Positions 16,380 through 24,194 of a DNA stretch of 53,072 nucleotides are shown in pieces. The DNA comes from a virus. A model generated the notes under the pieces. It ran no database searches. It saw only the letters and a program-made list of their open reading frames with translations, and was not told where the DNA came from. How positions within the stretch are numbered: the stretch's first letter is position 1; the number at the start of each line of letters is the position of its first letter. The translations under genes were made by a program, and so were the position numbers. Location: positions 1-53,072 of the IMG/VR virus record IMGVR_UViG_3300007535_000007; one strand, 5' to 3'.

Positions 16380-16573
16380 GAGTCAAACACCATTCTAAAG
16401 TTAAAACATGTTGGGCACATGTACATCAGTGTCGCTCTTTGATGCATTGGTGTTCCAGATTCCCAGGCTTCCATGACACTACCGCATACATTACAAGGCC
16501 CGCCCATTTCCTCAATTCGACGTTCGTGTTCTTTTTGCTTCCTTTTTTCTTCAAAATCTATAATATTACTCAT
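16376..16573 (-). CDS. small zinc-ribbon protein
   Basis: 65 residues: basic helical N-terminus (FEEKRKQKEHERRIEEMG) then CNVC and CPTC separated by about 26 residues, a four-Cys zinc ribbon. It probably binds nucleic acid or protein. A GGTAAATA promoter variant is only six bases from the ATG and no Shine-Dalgarno is present. Confidence 0.75.
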   Translation of the reverse strand: MSNIIDFEEKRKQKEHERRIEEMGGPCNVCGSVMEAWESGTPMHQRATLMYMCPTCFNFRMVFDS

Positions 16574-16579
16574 AATTAC

Positions 16580-16587
16580 TATTTACC
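16580..16587 (-). promoter_or_regulatory. late-promoter variant GGTAAATA
   Basis: Six bases upstream of the ATG at 16573; transcription would begin about one base before the start codon. Confidence 0.4.
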
Positions 16588-16590
16588 GTA

Positions 16591-17016
16591 TTACGAAACG
16601 CCTTTTGGATCTTCATATAGATCTTTGTTCGGATAAAAGGGTATTGGGTCTTTTTTAAAAATACATACTGTGAACTTTTGAAAACTATCGAAGATTCTAA
16701 CACGGCCTCCTAGTGGAAACTTTAAGCTAAATTTAAAAGCATCCTTTGGGTCTCGGTAACCGAGATAGAAACAATTATATGCAAAAGAACCTACAGCAGT
16801 GGATACCATGTAATGTCTTATTAAAGCTTGCCAATCATATCTAAGATGCGAGTCTTGCGCAATGCCGTAGTGGTCGGCTATTGTTTCGGTAAGCTCTATG
16901 CTGTTGTTGATATGATATAGATAAAAACCATCTTGGGCATAGATCGTTGTATCTAGATAGACTTTGGCGGGCCTATAAGACAAGATCGGCAATCGCCTAT
17001 TGCTATAGTCCATCAC
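16591..17016 (-). CDS. unknown protein
   Basis: 141 residues, Tyr/Phe-rich; no motif recognised. Overlaps the previous gene by four bases (ATGA type). Confidence 0.75.
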   Translation of the reverse strand: MMDYSNRRLPILSYRPAKVYLDTTIYAQDGFYLYHINNSIELTETIADHYGIAQDSHLRYDWQALIRHYMVSTAVGSFAYNCFYLGYRDPKDAFKFSLKFPLGGRVRIFDSFQKFTVCIFKKDPIPFYPNKDLYEDPKGVS

Positions 17017-17738
17017 ACCTTTTCCCTAAGGGCTAGTTTAAAATATTCTTTTTTCATTCTGTTGTCAGATATATTGTCTGTAATATAGAAGGTTATAACT
17101 GCGCCGCCCTGCTTGAGCATGTTCTTTTTAGACTTAGGGCTCATCTTAAAATCTCTATACATGAGGATAAAAAAAGAAGACGTTGAAAAAACGCGCGGCA
17201 TAATACGCGACCCGGCAGGTTTCTCGAGGATTGCTTGGCGATAATATCTTACTTTTTTTCTGGCGTTTTTTTCGACGGCCCAACTGTCATTCCCAAAAAG
17301 TGTATCCATCCTTGCACAGAACCTCTGAAAGGTTTTTTCATTCACGAAGCATAGATCTACCGATTTGGAAAATTTCTTTGGTGAATCTTCTTTATGAACC
17401 GGAATATGAACAACCGTGTTACAATGCTTCTCAAGCTCACTAACGATGTCAACTCCTAGATCTGAAAATCGAAGCCGGCGGCGAAACTCCTTGCTATATG
17501 CAAGCTTGATAGAAAATTGAATAGACTGATCGCATCCGTTTTTTGCCGTTACCGTGTTGTAATCTTGCAATCCTTTAATAGATTGAATGATTGGCGGGCC
17601 AGTCTTTCTGCCCGCCCATTTCTTAACGTACCTAGGACTCATGGTTCCAAGGAACTGGTTCAATGCGCGGAGTTCTGCCAGATTCCCATTAAAAGTAAAA
17701 ACTAAACTACTGCGATTGAGTAATTGATCCCTGTCCAT
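17013..17738 (-). CDS. unknown basic protein
   Basis: 241 residues, Lys/Arg-rich with a mixed fold; no motif recognised. Two bases downstream of the exonuclease gene, with the 16591 gene following, making a three-gene unit. Confidence 0.75.
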   Translation of the reverse strand: MDRDQLLNRSSLVFTFNGNLAELRALNQFLGTMSPRYVKKWAGRKTGPPIIQSIKGLQDYNTVTAKNGCDQSIQFSIKLAYSKEFRRRLRFSDLGVDIVSELEKHCNTVVHIPVHKEDSPKKFSKSVDLCFVNEKTFQRFCARMDTLFGNDSWAVEKNARKKVRYYRQAILEKPAGSRIMPRVFSTSSFFILMYRDFKMSPKSKKNMLKQGGAVITFYITDNISDNRMKKEYFKLALREKV

Positions 17739-17739
17739 T

Positions 17740-18249
17740 TTAGATTCGTAGCCCCATACCTTTCATTGCCAATAGGACTTCTGCGTTACCTTTTGCATCA
17801 TTTACTGGGTGATGATCATGTTTTGTCTTACGAAGATGCTTGAAACTCGAATACATGTCTTTTTGCATGCCTTTCCAAATATCGTTGATATTTCTGCTGC
17901 TCCAACCGAACGGGTTTTTGCCAAGATACCGATGAAAATAATAGTTGATAAAACTCCAATCATAGCCGTTATTATCGGAGAAGAATATCAATCGACCTTT
18001 TCGATTCTCTTCTAACCAGTCTGCGAATCTCTGCATGGTCACCGCAGGGTCATCGAAGGCAAGGTGCTCTTCTCGACTAAACCCACTAACTGCCAATGCC
18101 TGCGGTACCCATTCTGTACTAATTGGTGCGGTCGTACCATAGAAGGTGCGCACAATTGGGTCTTCCACAATGACCGCACCAAAACATACCATACTATATA
18201 GCCCGGGGACTTGCCCATCGCTTTCAACATCTACTACTATACCAGTCAT
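17740..18249 (-). CDS. DEDD-type 3'-5' exonuclease
   Basis: 169 residues. ExoI VVDVESDGQVPG at about 5-16 (Asp/Glu pair), ExoII FSDNNGYDWSFINYYF near 89-104, ExoIII HDHHPVNDAKGNAEVLL near 142-160 with the DEDDh His. It is a stand-alone DnaQ-like exonuclease for single-stranded DNA or RNA; T4-like phages encode similar ones. Substrate unknown. Confidence 0.85.
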   Translation of the reverse strand: MTGIVVDVESDGQVPGLYSMVCFGAVIVEDPIVRTFYGTTAPISTEWVPQALAVSGFSREEHLAFDDPAVTMQRFADWLEENRKGRLIFFSDNNGYDWSFINYYFHRYLGKNPFGWSSRNINDIWKGMQKDMYSSFKHLRKTKHDHHPVNDAKGNAEVLLAMKGMGLRI

Positions 18250-18255
18250 ATTTCT

Positions 18256-18630
18256 TTACCTTTTAATTGTTCCTTTTAATTGTTGTATAAAAAGAACTCT
18301 TTGTCTTTGTCTACGAACAGGGATTGCTATTATTCCAACAACGATGGCAAGGGTTGCTACTAGTGGCCACAGGAGCAAGAAAAGTGCCGGAATAAACATG
18401 CCAAATGGTATTACCACTATAACTTCAAGAACATGGGGTTTGGCTATTGCACTAAAAAATCCATCTGAGTCAGAAATTGAATCTAGTATTTTGCCTGTCT
18501 CAATATAGGTTTTGATTATATTCCTAATTGCCAATATACCATAAAAAAAGCCGAATATAGCACTGGCAATGATTATCGGACCAACCCAAAAATCTACCAC
18601 AGATGTATATATTTCATTCATCAGTTCCAT
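18256..18630 (-). CDS. membrane protein
   Basis: 124 residues with two to three hydrophobic segments (about 15-37, 69-101), the last two close together, and a basic C-terminus RRQRQR. Unknown function; its ATG shares a base with the previous stop. Confidence 0.75.
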   Translation of the reverse strand: MELMNEIYTSVVDFWVGPIIIASAIFGFFYGILAIRNIIKTYIETGKILDSISDSDGFFSAIAKPHVLEVIVVIPFGMFIPALFLLLWPLVATLAIVVGIIAIPVRRQRQRVLFIQQLKGTIKR

Positions 18631-19049
18631 TACTTCTTCCTTCCGGCATCTTGGGCCTGGTCAATTGAACCTACATATTGAACTGCGCCCTTATTGTAAG
18701 CAGGCGCAAGGCATTTGCCTTTGCGAATAATCTCCGATGCTACATCTGGTGCTTCTTTACCTGATAACGCAACCTCCATCATGCTTGATCTGGCTGTTGC
18801 ATCTTTTCCGCTGCCCGTATCCAATGATGGGATATCTCGGGTCCGGTCCATCTTTGTGCGCCATGTATAGTCAGGTAATTTATTTGTTGTCGAAGAGGTC
18901 GTTCTCTTTGGTGTCGCCAAGGTGTCAACAGGCGGCAGGCCTTGACTAGCCCTTTGACGATTATACTCCCTCAATCTCGCCTGTTGAACCTTTGTCATCT
19001 TTTTCTTACGTCGAATCGACGGCGTCGAATTTAGATATATCGTTGTCAT
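18630..19049 (-). CDS. conserved-looking phage protein
   Basis: 139 residues. Basic N-terminus (RRKKKMTKVQQARLREYNRQ), an IPSLDTGSG segment near 93, and a C-terminal CLAPAYNKGAVQYVGS. I associate this layout with short proteins in large T4-like phages but know no function. An internal ATG at 18998 is an alternative start. Confidence 0.7.
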   Translation of the reverse strand: MTTIYLNSTPSIRRKKKMTKVQQARLREYNRQRASQGLPPVDTLATPKRTTSSTTNKLPDYTWRTKMDRTRDIPSLDTGSGKDATARSSMMEVALSGKEAPDVASEIIRKGKCLAPAYNKGAVQYVGSIDQAQDAGRKK

Positions 19050-19845
19050 GCTCTAATTCTACACTCTTATTGCTGCTGTTGTCAACAGAAGAAGTTCTGA
19101 GTCCAATCTCAAAATCCTTAAACGCCTTCATGTTACGACCCTTTTTCAATTTAGTCTTAAAGATGCCTTTCCACAGCCAAGGGCCAGTATCAACCGGAAA
19201 ATAGATTCGTTCGGGAGGGCGTATGCTAGTAATAATTCGTGCCCATGTTGGCGGATCTATTGGCGATTCATCCATCATGCTGAGAGTTTGTTTCTGCATT
19301 ATCCATGGAAAACGAACTATTAGAGCTCGAAGATGCGACTGATTTCTGACTTTTGAGCAATCGAGAAGACGTATGAATCGGCGAGCAACGAGAGAACTGC
19401 GCTTAACTCTAAACGAAGCAAGTTTATTACTTATCACAAGCGGATATCTATGAAGCAAAATAGCAAGATTATTATCATCGATCATATCAAGAAATATGTC
19501 GAACATTTCTTTCTTGTGAATATCTTCAAGGACACCCTTGTTATCGATTGGTGTGGTCTTATTAGGTTCGTATGAGTTCTTGAAAAATTCTTTATTGTGA
19601 GTAATAAGATAGGCTCTAGCTCTAGACGATAGTTGATCGACATTAAGATATTTTCGAATGCCGGGAATGTTCTTCCAAAGGAAGACCGTATCGTTATCGT
19701 GAAGAACTTTCCCCGGGCTCGCTTTTATCGCCTCCATCACTAAGCGTTTGGTTTCTTTCGAACCAAGCAAAGCTGCGAGGACCTCGCCGCCACGCTCTGA
19801 ATCCCAGTCTTTCCAAGCTTTCGTAGCTATAAACCAACCTGGCAT
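19006..19845 (-). CDS. unknown protein
   Basis: 279 residues, helical and basic, no motif recognised. The C-terminal tail is Ser/Asn-rich. Its 3' end overlaps the next gene by up to 44 bases. Four bases separate it from the PTH2-like gene. Confidence 0.75.
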   Translation of the reverse strand: MPGWFIATKAWKDWDSERGGEVLAALLGSKETKRLVMEAIKASPGKVLHDNDTVFLWKNIPGIRKYLNVDQLSSRARAYLITHNKEFFKNSYEPNKTTPIDNKGVLEDIHKKEMFDIFLDMIDDNNLAILLHRYPLVISNKLASFRVKRSSLVARRFIRLLDCSKVRNQSHLRALIVRFPWIMQKQTLSMMDESPIDPPTWARIITSIRPPERIYFPVDTGPWLWKGIFKTKLKKGRNMKAFKDFEIGLRTSSVDNSSNKSVELEHDNDISKFDAVDST

Positions 19846-19849
19846 CAGA

Positions 19850-20365
19850 TCACCTCGCCAATGCCGATGCGTTCATGCGCCGCATGAGCTCAAATTCCCA
19901 TTCGCTGAAGGTTTCAATCTCAGGAGGAACGATTCCGGGCGGTGTCATCTGAACTCGGTGGACGCCCATCATCGGGTCGTGCCTGACAACGGAGTCACGA
20001 ACCGAAGAGGACGAACGAATAACCCCAGCCGCCTCGTAGATACGAGCAGGAAGAACAATCGCTACGCTCGTCGTGATGCTCGCCAGGAAGTCCTCGTCCT
20101 CAACGAACGGTGCCCAAGGATACGGATTCTCATCCGAGTCCAGGAATTGGACCAGGTCGAGAACATCCGCCACCTGACCACCATTGAGGCAGACCATCGT
20201 CTTGTGGTTTCTAGCCCAGTCGCGCACCATCTCGCCGGGCAAGGTGCCAAGGTTATGCTTCGTACAGAGCTCAATCGCTGCGTGGCCAGCCTGAATGCCC
20301 TGTTGAATGGGCGACAGCTGGAAGATTGTGAAGGTGTAGCACCTCAGTTCACTCTTCTTCATCAT
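19850..20365 (-). CDS. peptidyl-tRNA hydrolase 2-like protein
   Basis: 171 residues. LSPIQQGIQAGHAAIEL at about 17-33 matches the PTH2 core (QGk..aQ..HA), followed by HKTMVCLNGG near 54-63 and a late strand SVAIVLPARIYE. PTH2 frees tRNA from dropped peptides. The domain is divergent and extended by about 50 residues at the end, so catalysis is uncertain. AGGAG directly precedes two ATGs (20365 and 20362). Confidence 0.5.
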   Translation of the reverse strand: MMKKSELRCYTFTIFQLSPIQQGIQAGHAAIELCTKHNLGTLPGEMVRDWARNHKTMVCLNGGQVADVLDLVQFLDSDENPYPWAPFVEDEDFLASITTSVAIVLPARIYEAAGVIRSSSSVRDSVVRHDPMMGVHRVQMTPPGIVPPEIETFSEWEFELMRRMNASALAR

Positions 20366-20370
20366 CTCTC

Positions 20371-20553
20371 CTAAAATTCCATTGCGTAAGCGAATGCGTA
20401 GGCCTTCAATAGCTCTTCGTCACTCATGTTTTTCAGATTTTCGTAATCGCCCAACTCTGCGACGAACTCTCGAAACTCTGGGTAGGATCGCAGTTTCGAT
20501 TCGCTCGCAGTTTCGATGACCTTCTTCAGTTCATCTATGACCAATTCGCGCAT
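20371..20553 (-). CDS. small helical protein
   Basis: 60 residues from MRELVIDELKK; helical throughout, ending MSDEELLKAYAFAYAMEF. Overlaps the upstream gene by 23 bases. Unknown. Confidence 0.65.
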   Translation of the reverse strand: MRELVIDELKKVIETASESKLRSYPEFREFVAELGDYENLKNMSDEELLKAYAFAYAMEF

Positions 20554-20725
20554 CATCGCTCTCCAAAATCTCCACATCGTCTAGGCAAACCCAGACCTTC
20601 GTAATACCTTCTTCGTATGCGACGCCTAGCTGGTCAAAATCACCACCCAAGCGCCGTACCGTGCCACGGCGAACCTTCCCATCATCGAGACGGAACTCCA
20701 CCTCGTCGCCGTGTCGGTAGTCCAC
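20531..20725 (-). CDS. small beta-rich protein, paralogue of the 21819 gene product
   Basis: 64 residues. Begins YRHGDEVEFRLDDGKVRRG, a Tudor/SH3-like beta pattern, and ends with AYEEGITKVWVCLDDVEIL. That last block is also found in the protein at 21819-22055. Function unknown. Confidence 0.7.
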   Translation of the reverse strand: MDYRHGDEVEFRLDDGKVRRGTVRRLGGDFDQLGVAYEEGITKVWVCLDDVEILESDDARIGHR

Positions 20726-20728
20726 CGT

Positions 20729-20932
20729 TTAGCTCTTGCTAACGCTCGTGTTATTGAACAGCAGAGCACAGAGCATGTAGAGTCCCCAGGACTGCCAAAA
20801 AGTCAGCGCCGAGAGCGCGAACACATCTACCATCACCCAGTTCCACAGTAGCATCACCAGGAATGCGAATGGGACCGAAAGTAATAGAATAACACCAAAA
20901 ATCAAAACAATCGCAGCCAAAATCTGCATCAC
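20729..20932 (-). CDS. small two-helix membrane protein
   Basis: 67 residues with hydrophobic helices at about 3-32 and 42-62. The first ATG pair (20932/20929) overlaps the preceding stop. Could be holin-like in shape; no further evidence. Confidence 0.7.
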   Translation of the reverse strand: MMQILAAIVLIFGVILLLSVPFAFLVMLLWNWVMVDVFALSALTFWQSWGLYMLCALLFNNTSVSKS

Positions 20933-21312
20933 ACCGTCTCCTTTGCGGCAGCATGCCGCTTCTGAATCTCACGAATCTTGCTCCAAGACAAACCCTGCTT
21001 CCAGAGGAAGTGCTCCATATCGGGCTCATCCTCCGCATCCATCAACCACCGAAGGGCGGTCACCCAGCTCACGCGGTGCTCGACCATCAGGTTGCGAAGC
21101 GTGGCGCGGAACTTGTCCAGGCTGATCTGTTCGACCATCAACCGTTCGGTCTCGGCCTCTTCCATCTCGTTGATGAGACCTTGCCAAATGACCTGCTTCA
21201 TCTCAGGAGACGAGGCGCTCCATGATTGCCAAAAACCTTCCCGCGGACGGAACCCACGCGCATCCTTGTGAAGGTCGCTAATGAGTTCGTCGGAGTATGT
21301 GTATTTGCTCAT
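20929..21312 (-). CDS. conserved-looking phage protein (YSDELISDLHKDA type)
   Basis: 127 residues from MSKYTYSDELIS, AAGGAT before the ATG. The opening SDLHKDARGFRPREGFWQSW is a recurring N-terminus in small proteins of large phages; function unknown. The last third has WSKIREIQKRHAAAK. It lies downstream of a strong sigma70-like promoter, so it is probably early expressed. Confidence 0.8.
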   Translation of the reverse strand: MSKYTYSDELISDLHKDARGFRPREGFWQSWSASSPEMKQVIWQGLINEMEEAETERLMVEQISLDKFRATLRNLMVEHRVSWVTALRWLMDAEDEPDMEHFLWKQGLSWSKIREIQKRHAAAKETV

Positions 21313-21340
21313 TGGGTTATCCTTTGCTCTCAGTATGTAT

Positions 21341-21369
21341 ATTATACGATAATGATGAAAAGAAGTCAA
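21341..21369 (-). promoter_or_regulatory. sigma70-like promoter
   Basis: TTGACT (21369-21364), 17-base spacer, perfect TATAAT (21346-21341). The -35 context ATTTAGATCTTGACTT is shared with the promoter at 22634-22662, suggesting duplication. Confidence 0.75.
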
Positions 21370-21402
21370 GATCTAAATTACCTTGAAAATCAAGAACTTA
21401 TG

Positions 21403-21849
21403 TTACTTATACCAGATAGCGAGACTGTAGCGGTCATCATTTCCTTTGATTACGCCGTGCATAACATGGTGAGGAACGTGATTTGGCACACCTACCTTCT
21501 CATTCGTGTTTTCGTCGTTGATGATGAAGCGAGGGTCGCCTTCGTTGAGACGCACGATAATGGTCTCAACGCCTTCGTAGACCGTGTCGATGTGAGAGTC
21601 CATCTGGTCTTCCGCCTTCATGAAATGCACCCGAGCCTTTTCGATGAGACGATGCGGCGGCATGATTGATTGAACAAGCGCGTTGAACCTTAGGTCTTGA
21701 TCTATCTCATCGCAGATCCAGACTCGATTGTTGCTGTGATTGTGTGCCACTCGCCAATGTAGCGTCTCGGCGGTCTCTATGATATAGGCACACTCGTTGG
21801 GAGACAATCTCATGATGTCTAAGGGAGAATCTCGATATCCTCGATGCAT
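21403..21849 (-). CDS. 2OG-Fe(II) oxygenase-like protein
   Basis: 148 residues (ATG 21849) or 136 (ATG 21813). The order SHIDTVYEG (H-x-D), IIVRLNEGD, VPHHVMHGV (distal His) and DRYSLAIWYK (Arg for 2-oxoglutarate) fits a minimal double-stranded beta-helix dioxygenase, common as prolyl-hydroxylase-like proteins in T4-like phages. Substrate unknown. The longer start overlaps the upstream gene by 31 bases; no clear Shine-Dalgarno for either. Confidence 0.55.
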   Translation of the reverse strand: MHRGYRDSPLDIMRLSPNECAYIIETAETLHWRVAHNHSNNRVWICDEIDQDLRFNALVQSIMPPHRLIEKARVHFMKAEDQMDSHIDTVYEGVETIIVRLNEGDPRFIINDENTNEKVGVPNHVPHHVMHGVIKGNDDRYSLAIWYK

Positions 21850-22055
21850 ATCCAGACCTTAGTGGGTCCTTCTTCATACGAAATGCCCGTTTGCTCCGAA
21901 CCATGATACAAAGGCTCAGTGAGACCGGTTCTTATCTTGTCACTACCGCGCTCACGGAACCGCACCATCGTCCAACCGCTTGCGCCCGCCGCGACCTCGT
22001 CGAGATCCTCGGGGTCGAACTTGCGGATCCAGTCCTCGTCAATCAGCAGCTTCAT
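21819..22055 (-). CDS. small protein, paralogue of the 20531 gene product
   Basis: 78 residues, ending SYEEGPTKVWICIEDIEIL, which matches the end of the 20531-20725 product almost residue for residue. The N-terminal part (DEDWIRKFDPEDLDEVA) differs. Function unknown. Confidence 0.7.
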   Translation of the reverse strand: MKLLIDEDWIRKFDPEDLDEVAAGASGWTMVRFRERGSDKIRTGLTEPLYHGSEQTGISYEEGPTKVWICIEDIEILP

Positions 22056-22204
22056 TCTTCGATGCCTTTGTTGCGGAACCGGTTGCGATCATACTTCTTA
22101 CGATCAGGCACGACACGCGGCTTGAGATCGCCATTTTGCCGCAGGGCCTTCGCGATTGGGTTGCGCTTCATCTTGCGCAGAAAACCAATATCTTCGTCTT
22201 TCAT
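22052..22204 (-). CDS. small basic phage protein (KPRVVPDRK type)
   Basis: 50 residues from MKDEDIGFLRKMKRNPIAKA, where the ATG overlaps the previous TAA (TAATG). The LKPRVVPDRKKYDR segment recurs in small phage proteins of unknown function. Strongly basic, perhaps nucleic-acid binding. Confidence 0.75.
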   Translation of the reverse strand: MKDEDIGFLRKMKRNPIAKALRQNGDLKPRVVPDRKKYDRNRFRNKGIEE

Positions 22205-22353
22205 TACTCTGCCACCATTCCGGCACCCCAACCTCGACGGCAAGCACGACCAATCGTCTTGTCACGGGCAGGGGAAGTCTCCGCCTCTGCCGCCCGCTTC
22301 TCCATGCGGCGAATGCGACGACGGTCCATCTGAAAATTCTTACGCTTGCTCAC
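22204..22353 (-). CDS. very basic 49-residue protein
   Basis: GTG start with GGAG nine bases upstream. SKRKNFQMDRRRIRRMEKRA then a Gly/Arg end; stop overlaps the next ATG (TAATG). Likely a nucleic-acid-binding peptide. Unknown family. Confidence 0.65.
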   Translation of the reverse strand: MSKRKNFQMDRRRIRRMEKRAAEAETSPARDKTIGRACRRGWGAGMVAE

Positions 22354-22356
22354 TTC

Positions 22357-22626
22357 TTACTCCGTAGGATTCCAAATCCACAACATGCGCTTCTTGCTCG
22401 CTTTCAGTTCAGTCCATCCTGTAGGAATAGGACCTGTTCGACCAGCGCGCCGAGCTTCTGAGGTTGACGGGAACACGCCCATCTCCTTCATGAGATTCGG
22501 TATGTCCTGCATCTCAGTGAAATGCACCTCTTCGACCTCACCGTCGAGCCCACCGAAATGTAGCTCAATATCACGGTCAGTCCAGGAAGAGGACTTCACT
22601 ATCACATTATTTATCTGCTTCCCCAT
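22357..22626 (-). CDS. small conserved-looking phage protein
   Basis: 89 residues from MGKQINNVIV, placed by a sigma70-like promoter whose -10 box ends seven bases before this ATG. The C-terminal GPIPTGWTELKASKKRMLWI resembles a motif of other small phage proteins. No Shine-Dalgarno: probably a leaderless early mRNA. Confidence 0.75.
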   Translation of the reverse strand: MGKQINNVIVKSSSWTDRDIELHFGGLDGEVEEVHFTEMQDIPNLMKEMGVFPSTSEARRAGRTGPIPTGWTELKASKKRMLWIWNPTE

Positions 22627-22633
22627 TATGTAT

Positions 22634-22662
22634 ATGATACAATCAAGATGGAGAAAAGTCAA
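22634..22662 (-). promoter_or_regulatory. sigma70-like promoter, leaderless
   Basis: TTGACT (22662-22657), 17-base spacer, TATCAT (22639-22634); the ATG begins eight bases after the last base of the -10 box, at about the transcription start. Shares its -35 flank (ATCTTGACTT) with the 21341 promoter. Confidence 0.6.
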
Positions 22663-22690
22663 GATCTAAATATAACTGATAATCAACAAC

Positions 22691-23020
22691 TTACATCACA
22701 TATGAAGGTTCGGCTATTTTTCCCGAGGCACTAAGCCAATATCTCTCTACCATCGAGACACCGTAGGTTTCACTTACATAATGGGTGAGACTTCGATTGA
22801 CGGCAAATGGTGTTAGTGACCGACCTTGTAACTTATATTTGAACACAGACTTATCCTCAATTGTGATAGAAATGAGTTCGGTATTTTTAACTTGTTGCTT
22901 GTCAATAATCTTTTCCGGTGTATATGTACCAAAGGTGATGCCGGGAAAGTTTGGCTCGACTTTCTCCTTCAAAAACTCGAGCCATTCGTCGGCCATATAA
23001 CCTGTTCTATATGTCGCCAT
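22691..23020 (-). CDS. tandem paralogue 3 of a small protein family
   Basis: 109 residues. WLEFLKEKVEPNFPGITFGT near the start and DKSVFKYKLQG in the middle are shared with the next two genes upstream. Longest of the three. Family unknown. Confidence 0.75.
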   Translation of the reverse strand: MATYRTGYMADEWLEFLKEKVEPNFPGITFGTYTPEKIIDKQQVKNTELISITIEDKSVFKYKLQGRSLTPFAVNRSLTHYVSETYGVSMVERYWLSASGKIAEPSYVM

Positions 23021-23078
23021 CTGCTCTATTCTCCGAACGGTTGATGCTGAACTTGCCGCATTTATCTGCTTTTTCTTG

Positions 23079-23107
23079 ACTCTTAGTGATTAATAATCAC
23101 TAAGAGT
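23079..23107. repeat. perfect 13-bp inverted repeat
   Basis: Arms ACTCTTAGTGATT and AATCACTAAGAGT with a 3-base centre, spanning the stop codon of the 23090 gene. No T-run follows on either strand, so it is more likely an RNA-stability or processing hairpin, or an operator, than a terminator. Confidence 0.6.
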
Positions 23108-23362
23108 AATCTTATGTATATTATAAGCATACGTCTTAAGACTACTTATGACATGCCAATTGGTCGTTGAAATGCCCTTAAGCTTGTACTTAAACACAGT
23201 CTTATCATCGATAATAATAAGGACACGGGCGGCATATCTTTTCACCGGGGTGTCAGGTCCTGGTTTATAAGTTTCAAACCGAATGCCAGGAAACTTCGGC
23301 TCCACCTTCTCTTTCAAAAATTCTAGACACTCTTCTGCAAGAAAGTTGGTCATGATTTCCAT
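23090..23362 (-). CDS. tandem paralogue 2 of a small protein family
   Basis: 90 residues. CLEFLKEKVEPKFPGIRFET and DKTVFKYKLKG align with the 22691 product. Starts in the stop codon of paralogue 1 and ends within a perfect inverted repeat. Confidence 0.75.
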   Translation of the reverse strand: MEIMTNFLAEECLEFLKEKVEPKFPGIRFETYKPGPDTPVKRYAARVLIIIDDKTVFKYKLKGISTTNWHVISSLKTYAYNIHKITLSDY

Positions 23363-23646
23363 TAGATTCTATGTCCTATTCTTCCTCGAACAAAATTCTT
23401 TAGCGATGTTTCGAGAACACCCCGTTTCAGAATATCTATACCCTGGAGGCGCGCCAGAAATTCTTTTTTAGGATCTAGGCATTCAAGGCAAATGAGAACA
23501 TACGGGACCATCTCATCAGAATTTGCGAATCGTTTTTCATAGTACGTGGAGAAGGTTATTCCTTCCAATAATGGCTCAACCTCTTCCGTTAAAGTATCTA
23601 GCCAAAAGCCAGGTATGCGTGATTGAATCTTATACGTCTCCGACAT
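23362..23646 (-). CDS. tandem paralogue 1 of a small protein family
   Basis: 94 residues, the most divergent of three: FWLDTLTEEVEPLLEGITFS and KKEFLARLQG occupy the positions of the shared blocks. Its start overlaps mazG. Confidence 0.7.
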   Translation of the reverse strand: MSETYKIQSRIPGFWLDTLTEEVEPLLEGITFSTYYEKRFANSDEMVPYVLICLECLDPKKEFLARLQGIDILKRGVLETSLKNFVRGRIGHRI

Positions 23647-24034
23647 CGCGAATCTCCGAGCGGTTGATGCTGAACTTGCCGCCAGGGTAACGACTCTCTA
23701 GCTTGCTGATGTTCTTCTCAATCACATCAATAGGATCGACACCGAGCGCGATACAGCCCTGCATCCAGTACCAGAGAACATCTCCTAGCTCACTCTTCAG
23801 ATGGTCTGTGTTTGCTTCGTCATATGGTTTGCCGTGAAACATGATCTTTTTCACTAGCCCGGCGAATTCTCCTGCCTCGTCGGCCATGCCAATCGCCGCG
23901 GTGAGCAACCTCGAAACATCGCAGTCATCGCCTTGTAGCTGTCGAATACGGCATAGCCATGTTTCGGTATATTTGCTGTCGTCGGAAGTAACCCCGTCTA
24001 CAAACTTGCGATATTGATCTAATTCATTCTTCAT
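23630..24034 (-). CDS. MazG-like nucleotide pyrophosphohydrolase
   Basis: 134 residues from MKNELDQYRKF. MADEAGEFAGLVKK (Glu53, Glu56) and SELGDVLWY (Glu82, Asp85) form the all-alpha NTP pyrophosphatase metal site. MazG-like phage enzymes hydrolyse (d)NTPs to monophosphates and are widespread in marine phages. ATG overlaps the upstream gene by 11 bases. Confidence 0.85.
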   Translation of the reverse strand: MKNELDQYRKFVDGVTSDDSKYTETWLCRIRQLQGDDCDVSRLLTAAIGMADEAGEFAGLVKKIMFHGKPYDEANTDHLKSELGDVLWYWMQGCIALGVDPIDVIEKNISKLESRYPGGKFSINRSEIRDVGDV

Positions 24035-24194
24035 CTGTGTCTCCTGTTTGTTCACTACCAAATTCTTTTTGTAGAAGTTCTTTGATTTCGTCGAGAGCAT
24101 CTACGCCGTGTATCTCTTTCAGATCACGAATATGCGCTTCGTCGATTGTAACATCAACCTTCTCTTGCCACTTCATGTGTCGTTTTTCAGTCAT
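24024..24194 (-). CDS. small acidic helical protein
   Basis: 56 residues: VDVTIDEAHIRDLKEIHG, then a helix and an acidic tail ending DTDEE. Overlaps dCMP deaminase (ATGA) on one side and mazG on the other. Unknown. Confidence 0.65.
   Translation of the reverse strand: MTEKRHMKWQEKVDVTIDEAHIRDLKEIHGVDALDEIKELLQKEFGSEQTGDTDEE

Noticed and set aside
22604-22618. GATAAATA copy on the minus strand near 22611
   Set aside because: It lies inside the first codons of the 22626 gene with no start codon at the right distance downstream; treated as chance.
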